From Rhodopseudomonas_A sp036404135 (GTDB lineage: Bacteria; Pseudomonadota; Alphaproteobacteria; Rhizobiales; Xanthobacteraceae): a DNA stretch of 64,000 nucleotides. This document shows, in pieces, positions 7,647-15,155 of this stretch. The stretch's first letter is position 1, and every line of letters begins with the position of its first letter. The stretch covers positions 6,517-70,516 of the forward strand of contig NZ_DASWPE010000064.1 of the NCBI RefSeq assembly GCF_036404135.1, in the 5' to 3' direction. The position numbers and the translations under genes are program-made. Below the pieces are notes generated by a model. The model was not told the origin of the DNA and made no database searches. It worked only from the letters and a program-made list of their open reading frames with translations.

Positions 7647-8600
7647 ATGACCCCTGCACCGAAATCCAGTTTTGTCCTCGCCCACCGGCATCTGCTGGGC
7701 ATCGAGGGCCTTTCCGCCGCCGATATCACCGGCCTGCTCGACCTGTCCGAAGAATATGTCGTGCTGAACCGCCAGATCGACAAGAAGCGCACCAGTTTGC
7801 GCGGTCGTACCCAGGTCAATTTGTTCTTCGAGGCCTCGACAAGGACGCAGTCCTCGTTCGAGATCGCCGGCAAACGGCTCGGCGCCGACGTCATGAACAT
7901 GTCGGTGTCGTCGTCGTCGATGCGCAAAGGCGAGACCCTGATCGACACCGCGGCGACGCTGAACGCCATGCACCCCGACCTCCTGGTGGTGCGGCATCAC
8001 GCCTCCGGAGCGGTGGAACTGCTGGCGCGCAAGGTCGACGGCGCGGTGGTCAATGCCGGCGATGGCGCCCATGAGCATCCCACCCAGGCGCTGCTCGATG
8101 CGCTCACCATCCGCCGCAACAAGGGCCGGCTGGAAGGCCTCACCATCGCGATCTGCGGCGACGTGGTGCATTCGCGCGTCGCCCGCTCCAACATGCTGTT
8201 GCTGAACATCATGGGCGCCAGGGTCCGCGTGGTGGCGCCGTCGACGCTGCTGCCGCCCGGCATCGAGCGGATGGGCGTCGAGGTGGCGCGCGACATGCGC
8301 GAGGGCCTGCACGGCGCCGACATTGTCATGATGCTGCGGCTGCAGCGCGAGCGCATGAACGGCTCGTTCGTGCCCTCCTCGCAGGAATATTTCCAATATT
8401 TCGGCCTCGACCAGAAGAAGCTCGCTTATGCCAAGCCGGACGCGCTGGTGATGCATCCCGGGCCGATGAATCGCGGCGTCGAAATCGACTCCATCGTCGC
8501 CGACGGCGCGCAATCCCTAATCCGTGAACAGGTCGAGATGGGCGTTGCGGTCCGCATGGCCGTACTGGAAGCGCTCGCGCGCAATTTGCCCAATGCGTGA
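7647..8600 (+). CDS. pyrB: Aspartate carbamoyltransferase catalytic subunit
   Basis: This enzyme joins carbamoyl phosphate and aspartate in pyrimidine synthesis. The 317-residue product carries the carbamoyl-phosphate loop STRTQSSFE at residues 64-72, GAHEHPTQALLD and HPGPMNRGVEID. I begin at MTPAPKSSF; a possible earlier start adds 13 residues that look like untranslated sequence. No pyrI regulatory gene is adjacent. The next gene encodes a dihydroorotase-like protein four bases away, the arrangement seen where ATCase forms a complex with an inactive dihydroorotase homologue. Confidence 0.96.
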   Translation: MTPAPKSSFVLAHRHLLGIEGLSAADITGLLDLSEEYVVLNRQIDKKRTSLRGRTQVNLFFEASTRTQSSFEIAGKRLGADVMNMSVSSSSMRKGETLIDTAATLNAMHPDLLVVRHHASGAVELLARKVDGAVVNAGDGAHEHPTQALLDALTIRRNKGRLEGLTIAICGDVVHSRVARSNMLLLNIMGARVRVVAPSTLLPPGIERMGVEVARDMREGLHGADIVMMLRLQRERMNGSFVPSSQEYFQYFGLDQKKLAYAKPDALVMHPGPMNRGVEIDSIVADGAQSLIREQVEMGVAVRMAVLEALARNLPNA

Positions 8601-8604
8601 TGAC

Positions 8605-9906
8605 ATGTTGACAGACCGCCGCCCGATCCTGCTCGCCAACGCCCGCCTGATCGATCCCTCGCGCGACCATGACGGCATCGGCGACGTGCTAATCGCCGAC
8701 GGCGTGATCCGGGACTCCCGCCGCGGCATCGGCGCCGCCGGAGTGCCGGAAGGCACCGACATCATCAACTGCGCCGGCAAGATCGTGGCTCCCGGCCTGA
8801 TCGACATGCGCGCCTTCGTCGGCGAACCCGGCGCCGGCCATCGCGAGACGTTTGCGTCGGCGAGCCAGGCCGCTGCGGCCGGCGGCATCACCACCATCAT
8901 CTGCCAGCCCGATACCTCGCCGACCATCGACAATTCGGCGACGGTGGATTTCGTGCTGCGGCGGGCCCGCGATACCGCGATCGTCGCCATCCATCCGATG
9001 GCGGCGCTGACCAAGGATCTCGCCGGCCACGAGATGACCGAGATCGGGCTGCTGAAAGCCGCCGGCGCGGTCGCCTTCACCGACGGCGACAGAAGTGTGA
9101 TGAACGCCCAGGTGATGCGCCGCGCGTTGACCTATGCGCGCGATTTCGACGCGCTGATCGTGCATCACACCGAGGACCCCAATCTGGTCGGCGAAGGCGT
9201 GATGAACGAGGGCGAACTCGCCTCGAGGCTCGGCCTGATCGGGGTGCCGAACATCGCCGAAGCGGTGGTGCTGGAGCGCGACATGCGCCTCGTGGCATTG
9301 ACGGGAGGGCGCTATCACGCCGCCTCGATCACCTGCGTAGAGTCGATCGAGATCCTGCGCCGCGCCCGCGACGCCGGGCTCAAGGTCACCGCCTCGGCCT
9401 CGATCAACCATCTGACGCTGAACGAAAACGACATCGGCCCGTATCGCTCGTTCCTGAAACTGTCGCCGCCACTGCGCAGCGAGGACGACCGCCGGGCGCT
9501 GGTCGCCGCGGTCGCCTCAGGTCTTATCGACGTCATCATGTCGGACCACAATCCGCAGGACGTCGAGGTCAAGCGGCTGCCGTTCGCCGAGGCCGCAGCC
9601 GGCGCGATCGGGCTCGAGACCATGCTGCCCGCCGGCCTGCGGCTGGTCCATGCCGGCGAGCTCGATCTGCTGACGCTGATCCGGGCGATGTCGACACGGC
9701 CTGCGGAACTGCTCGGCCTGCCGGGCGGCAGCCTGCGCGCCGGCGCCCCGGCCGACCTGATCGTGATCGACGCCGACGTGCCCTGGGTCGTCGATCCCAA
9801 CGAACTGAAGTCGAAGTGCAAGAACACGCCGTTCGACGACGCCAAGTTCACCGGACGCGTCGCCCGCACCATCGTCGGCGGCCGCACCGTCTATGAGCAC
9901 GTCTGA
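8605..9906 (+). CDS. Dihydroorotase-like protein lacking the HxH metal site
   Basis: A 433-residue class I dihydroorotase homologue of the amidohydrolase superfamily. Overall architecture is intact, but the strand-1 motif reads IDMRAFVGEP, so Arg69 and Phe71 stand where D-x-H-x-H should give two zinc-binding His. The later YHxxH site reads YHAAS (238-242), losing another His, while VHH near 186-188 and SDHN at 313-316 remain. Such PyrC'-type proteins are structural partners of ATCase in some bacteria (established for pseudomonads); the same role here is inference. Another active dihydroorotase would then be needed elsewhere. MRDD four codons upstream is an alternative start, overlapping pyrB. 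Confidence 0.9.
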   Translation: MLTDRRPILLANARLIDPSRDHDGIGDVLIADGVIRDSRRGIGAAGVPEGTDIINCAGKIVAPGLIDMRAFVGEPGAGHRETFASASQAAAAGGITTIICQPDTSPTIDNSATVDFVLRRARDTAIVAIHPMAALTKDLAGHEMTEIGLLKAAGAVAFTDGDRSVMNAQVMRRALTYARDFDALIVHHTEDPNLVGEGVMNEGELASRLGLIGVPNIAEAVVLERDMRLVALTGGRYHAASITCVESIEILRRARDAGLKVTASASINHLTLNENDIGPYRSFLKLSPPLRSEDDRRALVAAVASGLIDVIMSDHNPQDVEVKRLPFAEAAAGAIGLETMLPAGLRLVHAGELDLLTLIRAMSTRPAELLGLPGGSLRAGAPADLIVIDADVPWVVDPNELKSKCKNTPFDDAKFTGRVARTIVGGRTVYEHV

Positions 9907-9933
9907 GCGCGCCGCACCCAGAGGTGAACACCG

Positions 9934-10524
9934 ATGATCCTGATTGACATCGCCGCGCTGTTGATCGGCTATCTGTTCGGCTCGATCCCGTTCGGGCTGA
10001 TCCTCACCAGGATGGCCGGCACCCAGGATCTGCGCTCGATCGGCTCCGGCAATATCGGCGCCACCAACGTGCTGCGCACCGGCCGCAAGGGCCTCGCCGC
10101 CGCCACCCTGCTCGGCGATGCCTTGAAGGGCACCGCCGCGGTGCTGATCGCGTTTGCGTTCGGCGGCGAGGACGCGGCGATGCTGGCCGCGCTCGGCGCC
10201 TTCCTCGGCCACCTGTTTCCGGTATGGCTGAAGTTCAAGGGCGGCAAGGGCGTCGCGGTCTATATCGGCGTGCTGCTCGGGCTTCTGCCGTTCGGCGCGC
10301 TGGTATTTTGCGTGCTGTGGCTCGGCACCGCGCTGACCACGCGCTACTCGTCGCTGTCGGCGCTGGTCGCCGCCTTCGTCACCCCGATCTTCCTGTGGTG
10401 GTTCGGCCATCTCCAACTGGCCTCGTTGTTCGCGATCCTGACCCTGCTGTTGTTCTGGATGCACCGCGACAACATCAGGCGGCTGTTGGCCGGCACCGAA
10501 GGCAAGATCGGCGAGAAGAAGTAG
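9934..10524 (+). CDS. plsY: Acyl-phosphate glycerol-3-phosphate acyltransferase
   Basis: PlsY makes lysophosphatidic acid from acyl-phosphate and glycerol-3-phosphate at the inner membrane, the first step of phospholipid synthesis. The 196-residue protein has five or so hydrophobic segments and the three family motifs: GSGNIGATNVLRTG, FKGGKGVA and the C-terminal charged end after WMHRDNIRRLL. It follows the dihydroorotase-like gene by 27 bases, with an AGAGGTGAA ribosome site. Confidence 0.95.
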   Translation: MILIDIAALLIGYLFGSIPFGLILTRMAGTQDLRSIGSGNIGATNVLRTGRKGLAAATLLGDALKGTAAVLIAFAFGGEDAAMLAALGAFLGHLFPVWLKFKGGKGVAVYIGVLLGLLPFGALVFCVLWLGTALTTRYSSLSALVAAFVTPIFLWWFGHLQLASLFAILTLLLFWMHRDNIRRLLAGTEGKIGEKK

Positions 10525-10691
10525 CGCCGACGGTTAGCGCCGCGCTCTGCCGCCCGCCTTGCGGTAAATAGTTAGCGCTCCGCGATACGGGGGCACCCGC
10601 TCTCGCGGGAGATGACGATCGCGTCGTTCGGCTGTCTGCTCCCTTGTCCACACGCAAAACTTGCGCAAAACTCCGCTGGGGGCGAACCAGC

Positions 10692-11810
10692 GTGGACAAC
10701 GAGCAACGTACCACCCATCTTTCCGACGCGCAGCGGCTCGACTGGCTGCGGCTGATCCGCTCCGACAATGTCGGCCCGCGCACCTTTCGCAGCCTGGTCA
10801 ATCATTTCGGTTCGGCGCGCGCGGCGCTGGAGCGGCTACCCGAGCTGGCGCGCCGCGGCGGTGCCGCCCGCCCCGGCCGCATCGTCAGCGAGCATGAAGC
10901 CCACCTCGAACTCAGCGCCGGCCGACGGATCGGCGTCAACCTGGTGGCGCCGGGCGAAGCCGGCTATCCGCCGCGGCTGGCGCTGATCGAGGACGCGCCG
11001 CCGCTGCTCGGCATTCGCGGCGCGCCCGACACCCTGATGCGGCCGATGATCGCCATCGTCGGCTCGCGCAATGCCTCCGGCGTCGGCTTGAAATTCGCAG
11101 GCCAACTCGCCCGCGACCTCGGCGACGCCGGCTTCGTGATCGCCTCCGGGCTGGCGCGCGGCATCGATCAGGCCGCGCATCGCGCCAGTCTCGGCAGCGG
11201 CACTGTGGCGGCGCTGGCCGGCGGCCACGACAAAGTCTATCCGCCGGAGCATGATGGGCTGCTGGCTGCGATCCTCGATCAGGGCGGCGCTGCGATCTCG
11301 GAAATGCCACTCGGCCACGTGCCGCGGGCGCGGGATTTCCCCCGCCGCAACCGGCTGATCTCGGGCGTCGCGCTCGGCGTCGCGGTGATCGAGGCGGCGT
11401 ATCGCTCGGGCTCGCTGATCACGGCCCGGATCGCCGCCGAACAAGGCCGCGAGGTGTTCGCGGTGCCGGGCTCGCCGCTCGACCCGCGCGCCGCCGGCAC
11501 CAATGACCTGATCAAGCAGGGCGCCCAGCTGATCACCGAGGCCGCCGACATCGTCAACGCGGTGGCGCCGATTCTGGAGCGGCCGATCGAGCTGCCGAGC
11601 CGCGAGCCGGACGAGGTGTCGATACCGAACGAGCCGGCGCAAGGCGACCGCGCCAAGATCGTCGCGCTACTCGGTCCGAGCCCAATCCGGCTCGACGATC
11701 TGGTGCGGCTCGCCGGGGTATCGCCGGCGGTGGCACGCACCGTGCTGTTGGAATTGGAACTCGCCGGCCGGCTGGAGCGCCATGGCGGCGGGCTGGTGTC
11801 GCTGCTCTGA
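10692..11810 (+). CDS. dprA: DNA-processing protein DprA
   Basis: DprA binds incoming single-stranded DNA and loads RecA during natural transformation; it is also widely kept in non-competent bacteria. The 372-residue product has the N-terminal SAM-like part (LRLIRSDNVGPRTFRSLV), the Rossmann-like core with IAIVGSRNASGVG, VIASGLARGIDQAAHRASL, PRRNRLISG and FAVPGSPLDPRAAGTNDLI, and a C-terminal winged helix (PIRLDDLVRLAGVSPAVART). I use a GTG preceded by GGGGGCGA; a TTG 16 codons upstream is the alternative. Confidence 0.94.
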   Translation: MDNEQRTTHLSDAQRLDWLRLIRSDNVGPRTFRSLVNHFGSARAALERLPELARRGGAARPGRIVSEHEAHLELSAGRRIGVNLVAPGEAGYPPRLALIEDAPPLLGIRGAPDTLMRPMIAIVGSRNASGVGLKFAGQLARDLGDAGFVIASGLARGIDQAAHRASLGSGTVAALAGGHDKVYPPEHDGLLAAILDQGGAAISEMPLGHVPRARDFPRRNRLISGVALGVAVIEAAYRSGSLITARIAAEQGREVFAVPGSPLDPRAAGTNDLIKQGAQLITEAADIVNAVAPILERPIELPSREPDEVSIPNEPAQGDRAKIVALLGPSPIRLDDLVRLAGVSPAVARTVLLELELAGRLERHGGGLVSLL

Positions 11811-12266
11811 CTACGCCTGCTCAGTCGAATGACGGCGATCGAACTGCTGCCGCGCGCCTTCGATGTCGGGCAGATGCTGCTTGGCCCATTCGCCGAGCTC
11901 TTTGACCGGCGTGCTGAGACCGCGGCCGAGCTCGGTGAGTGCGTAGTCGACGCGGGGCGGCACGGTGGGAAACACCGTGCGGGTGACGAGGCCGTCGCGC
12001 TCCAGCCCGCGCAAGGTCAGCGTCAGCATGCGTTGCGAGATGCCGCCGATCATCCGCTTGAGTTCGTTGAAGCGCAGCGGCCGTTCGCCCAGCATCATGA
12101 TCACCAGCACGCTCCATTTGTCGCCGACCCGCGACAGCACCGACGCGACGCCGCGGCAGTCGCTGTGCTGATGCGGCCCCGGCGCGACGGTTACATCGCT
12201 GTGCCCAGGCAAATCGCTGTGCTCGAGTTTCAAAATAGTGCCTTCTTGTGCGGTTTTCGCAGTCAC
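11811..12266 (-). CDS. HxlR family transcriptional regulator
   Basis: A 151-residue winged-helix regulator. HxlR markers are CRGVASVLSRVGDKWSVLVI with the Cys near residue 38, RPLRFNELKRMIGGISQRML for the recognition helix, and TVPPRVDYALTELGRGL. HxlR proteins commonly sense electrophiles through this Cys and repress a neighbouring flavin reductase. The divergent neighbour is an azoreductase with only 42 bases between starts, which fits that pairing. The start is a GTG; the N-terminal 30 residues are poorly conserved, so a later start is possible. Confidence 0.85.
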   Translation of the reverse strand: MTAKTAQEGTILKLEHSDLPGHSDVTVAPGPHQHSDCRGVASVLSRVGDKWSVLVIMMLGERPLRFNELKRMIGGISQRMLTLTLRGLERDGLVTRTVFPTVPPRVDYALTELGRGLSTPVKELGEWAKQHLPDIEGARQQFDRRHSTEQA

Positions 12267-12308
12267 TCATAGTGCGTCAGTTACAAACCTATACCAAGGA
12301 TGACGCCA

Positions 12309-12917
12309 ATGAAACTGCTCCATATCGATTCCAGCTTGCTCGGACCGCATTCGGTCAGCCGCCAGGTCTCCGCCGCCGTCGTCGCCCGGCTGCGCGAGGC
12401 CAATCCCGGCGTGGCGGTGAGCTATCGCGACCTCGGCCACAGCCCGCTGGCGCATCTGTCCGGCGCACATCTGGCGGTCGCCCAGGGTGCCCCGGCCGCG
12501 CCCGAGCTGGAGGGCGATCTCGCCGCCGGACAGGCGGTGCTGGAGGAATTTTTGGCCGCCGATATCGTGGTGATCGGCGCGCCGATGTATAATTTCACCA
12601 TTCCGACCCAGCTCAAGGCCTGGATCGACCGCATCCTGGTTGCCGGCAAGACCTTCAAATACGCCGACGGCGCCGTGCAGGGCCTTGCGGGCGGCAAACG
12701 GGTGGTCATCGCGGTGTCGCGCGGCGGCTTCTACGGCCCGGACACGCCGATGGCGGTCGGCGAACATCTGGAAAGCTATCTGCGCTTCGTGTTCGGCTTC
12801 ATCGGGATTGCTGACCCCGAAATCATCGCGGCGGATGGTATCAATTACGGACCCGAACATCGCGAAAAAGCGATCGCGTCGGCGCTGCTCGCCGCGACCG
12901 CGTTACGCGCGGCCTGA
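12309..12917 (+). CDS. azoR: FMN-dependent NADH azoreductase
   Basis: A 202-residue flavodoxin-fold quinone/azo reductase. It has MKLLHIDSSLLGPHSVSR for FMN phosphate binding, GAPMYNFTIPTQLKAWIDR and VSRGGFYG for the isoalloxazine ring. AAGGA ending eight bases before this ATG favours it over the ATG nine bases earlier, which overlaps the ribosome site. The divergent HxlR gene is its likely regulator. Enzymes of this family detoxify quinones and other electrophiles in the cytoplasm. Confidence 0.9.
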   Translation: MKLLHIDSSLLGPHSVSRQVSAAVVARLREANPGVAVSYRDLGHSPLAHLSGAHLAVAQGAPAAPELEGDLAAGQAVLEEFLAADIVVIGAPMYNFTIPTQLKAWIDRILVAGKTFKYADGAVQGLAGGKRVVIAVSRGGFYGPDTPMAVGEHLESYLRFVFGFIGIADPEIIAADGINYGPEHREKAIASALLAATALRAA

Positions 12918-12933
12918 CGCGGCTGCAAAACAG

Positions 12934-12957
12934 CGCTCCCGCGACACGGCGGGAGCG
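12934..12957 (+). terminator. Perfect 9-bp hairpin after azoR
   Basis: CGCTCCCGC and GCGGGAGCG form a perfect stem with a six-base loop, 17 bases past the azoR stop. No T-run follows, so if it ends transcription it does so without a classic U-tract. It also lies downstream of the small leftward gene at 13.0 kb and could serve both directions. Confidence 0.4.
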
Positions 12958-13019
12958 GCTGGTGTGGCTCAAAGCAAATATCGCAGCCGCCGCGGCCATC
13001 ACGGCGGCCGACGCTGCGG

Positions 13020-13178
13020 CTAGCCGGCGGCGAAGATCAGCTTCTCGCCGATCAGCAGCATCAGCGAAATCAGCAAGCCGCTGCCGCAGAACAGCACCAG
13101 CGGCAGCAATTCCTCGCGGTCCTGGGTAGCAGCCTTGGCAACGCTACGGGTCAGAGCGGGACGTGCGGTGTATGACAC
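13020..13178 (-). CDS. Small single-span membrane protein (52 residues)
   Basis: An open frame shorter than usual gene-calling limits. Read from a GTG it gives MSYTARPALTRS, a charged TQDREE stretch, then a hydrophobic helix (LLPLVLFCGSGLLISLMLLI) and a short GEKLIFAAG tail. A GGAGG sequence sits five bases before the GTG, a strong initiation signal; an in-frame ATG four codons earlier overlaps that site. The charged N terminus followed by one transmembrane helix suggests an inner-membrane miniprotein. Function unknown. Confidence 0.55.
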   Translation of the reverse strand: MSYTARPALTRSVAKAATQDREELLPLVLFCGSGLLISLMLLIGEKLIFAAG

Positions 13179-13363
13179 ATGAACCTCCATCGTGCGGCCT
13201 TGTCGCGTTCCCGCCCAATGGAATGTCCGGCAGCTACGGCCGTTTGATTCAGCGCATTTGCTGGCAGCTGATTACATCGCAGGTAACTCCGTAGCTGACG
13301 GAGCGCAAGTCGAGAGGACATGCACGCTCCGCACAGCTGTCCTCCGATTTCGCAGTTCGCCCG

Positions 13364-14137
13364 TCAGCCGCGATAGACCGGCGCGCCGGCCGGCGATGCG
13401 GTGGCGCCGCCATCGACGAAAATCTCCGCGCCCTGGATATTGGAGGCGTCGTCGGAGGCCAAAAACAGCACGGTCCTGGCGACCTCGTCGGCGTCGCCGA
13501 TCCGGCCGAGCGGCACGGTCTTGGCGATCCGCTGCTCCAGCGCGGCCTTGGCCGCCTCGGTGGGCGCGGCGCCATCCCAGATCGGCGTCCGGGTGGCGCC
13601 CGGAGCCACCACATTGACGCGGATGCGGCGCGGCGAAAGTTCCGAGGCCATCACCCGCGCCATCGCCCGCACCCCGGCCTTGCTGGCCGCATAGGCGGCA
13701 TAGCCGGGATTGCCGAGCACGCTGATCACCGAGCCGTTGAGAATGATCGAGGCGCCGTCGTTGAGATGCGGCAACGCGGCCTGCACGGTGAAGAACACCG
13801 CGGTGACATTGGTGCGCAACACGGATTCAAATGTCTCGAGCGAGCTGCCGCCGAGCGGCGTGTTGCCGGCGATGCCGGCATTGGCGAATACGATGTCGAG
13901 CTTGCCGAAGGCCTTCGCCGCCTGCGCCACCGCCGCCTCGGTGGCGGCGACGTCGGTGGAGTCGGCGACGACGCCGATGGCGTTCGGTCCGAGTTCCTTG
14001 AGCGCCGCATCCAGCTTGCCGCGGTCGCGCCCGGTGATGGCGACGCGGGCGCCCTCCTTTACGAACAGCCTCGCGGTCGCCAGCCCGATGCCGCTGTTGC
14101 CGCCGGTGATCAACGCCGTCTTGTTCGCCAGTCTCAT
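13364..14137 (-). CDS. Short-chain dehydrogenase/reductase, probably NADP-dependent
   Basis: A 257-residue classical SDR. Residues 8-20 hold the cofactor motif TGGNSGIG, followed by ARVAITGRD, whose Arg favours NADP. NAG is at about residue 88, and the catalytic Ser-Tyr-Lys appear in NGSVISVLGNPGYAAYAASK. The start MRLANKTALITGG has GGAG seven bases upstream. The divergent HxlR-type gene and a shared inverted repeat suggest that it is the regulated target. Substrate unknown; this subgroup contains many annotated oxidoreductases of quinone or carbonyl substrates. Confidence 0.85.
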   Translation of the reverse strand: MRLANKTALITGGNSGIGLATARLFVKEGARVAITGRDRGKLDAALKELGPNAIGVVADSTDVAATEAAVAQAAKAFGKLDIVFANAGIAGNTPLGGSSLETFESVLRTNVTAVFFTVQAALPHLNDGASIILNGSVISVLGNPGYAAYAASKAGVRAMARVMASELSPRRIRVNVVAPGATRTPIWDGAAPTEAAKAALEQRIAKTVPLGRIGDADEVARTVLFLASDDASNIQGAEIFVDGGATASPAGAPVYRG

Positions 14138-14161
14138 GGCTCGCTCCTTCGGTGAAACATT

Positions 14162-14214
14162 GTTGCAAATTGAAACCAGATTGCTATCTGGGCAGATCGG
14201 TTTCATAATGCAAC
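14162..14214. promoter_or_regulatory. Inverted repeat between SDR and HxlR genes, candidate operator
   Basis: GTTGCAAATTGAAACC at 14162-14177 and GGTTTCATAATGCAAC at 14199-14214 are inverted copies matching at 13 of 16 positions, with a 21-base spacer. They lie in the 119-base gap between the two divergent starts. A dimeric HxlR repressor contacting both halves would control both genes (inference). Confidence 0.55.
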
Positions 14215-14256
14215 CTGCGGGCGGATTTATTTCGCGCCCGCCATTGCGAGGAGCGC

Positions 14257-14703
14257 ATGGTCAAACGCACCAGTTTTGCAGGCGCCGAATGCCCGATCGC
14301 GCGAGCCCTGGAGGCGATCGGCGACTGGTGGTCGATCCTGATCATCCGCGACGCCTTTCTCGGGCTGCGCCGTTTCAGCGAATTCCAGAAGAGCCTCGGG
14401 GTGGCCAAGAACATCCTCAGCGCCCGGCTCCGTGCGCTGCTGGCGCACGGCATCCTGGCCACCCAGCCGGCCGCCGACGGCAGCGCCTATCAGGACTACG
14501 TGCTGACCGCGAAGGGCCGCGCGGTGTACCCGGTGCTGGTGGCGCTGCGGCAATGGAGCGAGGATTTCGCCTATCCGGCGGAGCCCTGCGCCACGATGCT
14601 GGTGGATCGCAAGACCGGCCGCCCGGTGAAAAAGCTCGAACTGCGCGCCGAGGACGGCCGGCTGCTGCGCGACGGCGAAACCGAATTGCGCGCCAATCGC
14701 TAG
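14257..14703 (+). CDS. HxlR family transcriptional regulator
   Basis: A 148-residue winged-helix protein with the HxlR pattern: AECPIARALEAIGDWWSILI carrying the conserved Cys at residue 12, LGLRRFSEFQKSLGVAKNIL as the recognition region, and YVLTAKGRAVYPVLVAL. The C-terminal 40 residues are an extension rich in Arg and Glu. It is divergent from the short-chain dehydrogenase, with a long inverted repeat between them. Confidence 0.86.
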   Translation: MVKRTSFAGAECPIARALEAIGDWWSILIIRDAFLGLRRFSEFQKSLGVAKNILSARLRALLAHGILATQPAADGSAYQDYVLTAKGRAVYPVLVALRQWSEDFAYPAEPCATMLVDRKTGRPVKKLELRAEDGRLLRDGETELRANR

Positions 14704-14713
14704 CGCCTGCCCT

Positions 14714-14926
14714 CTAAGTGCCGTTATGGCGGCGGCGTTGCCGCACCAGTTCGGTCGCCTCCAGATGCGCCATCTCCAGAAGATAACCCAGCATGTCGAG
14801 CCGGTGGCGCCGCGCCAGCTTGGCCAGCTCCGCGACCGCCGTGGCCAGGTAATTGGCGGCCTCGTCGGGGCCGCCATCGCCGCTGCGGGGCCGAGATGGC
14901 AGACGATCGCTTCCGCTGGACGCCAT
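14714..14926 (-). CDS. Small conserved hypothetical protein (70 residues)
   Basis: A basic N terminus (about 20 residues) precedes a helical region, DEAANYLATAVAELAKLARR, then HRLDMLGYLLEMAHLEATEL and a basic end. GAGGAA sits seven bases before the ATG, a strong start signal. It converges with the HxlR gene, ten bases apart, and is divergent from topA. I believe similar proteins occur in Bradyrhizobium relatives, but no function is known to me. Confidence 0.6.
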   Translation of the reverse strand: MASSGSDRLPSRPRSGDGGPDEAANYLATAVAELAKLARRHRLDMLGYLLEMAHLEATELVRQRRRHNGT

Positions 14927-15155
14927 GGATCATTCCTCTTTCTGTGGCCACTCCAGTTGAGCGAGATTCTTATAACTATGCTACTTCTACGTGTGCAACC
15001 TAAAGTGTATATGTTTTAGCAATTCTCCCAAAAGTTCAGGTTCCGGACCGCGGCGATTTGACAGCAGGGTCCGCTGCACCCATGTTCGCCCCCAATCGGT
15101 CGGCGCGACTCTCGCGGAAAAAGACCGCTAAATCCCTGTAAACACCTGGAATGAC

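Noticed and set aside
10525..10691. GC-rich hairpins between plsY and dprA as a riboswitch or small RNA
   Set aside because: CGCTCTCGCGGGAG forms only a short stem, there is no conserved core I recognise, and the 167-base gap is ordinary.
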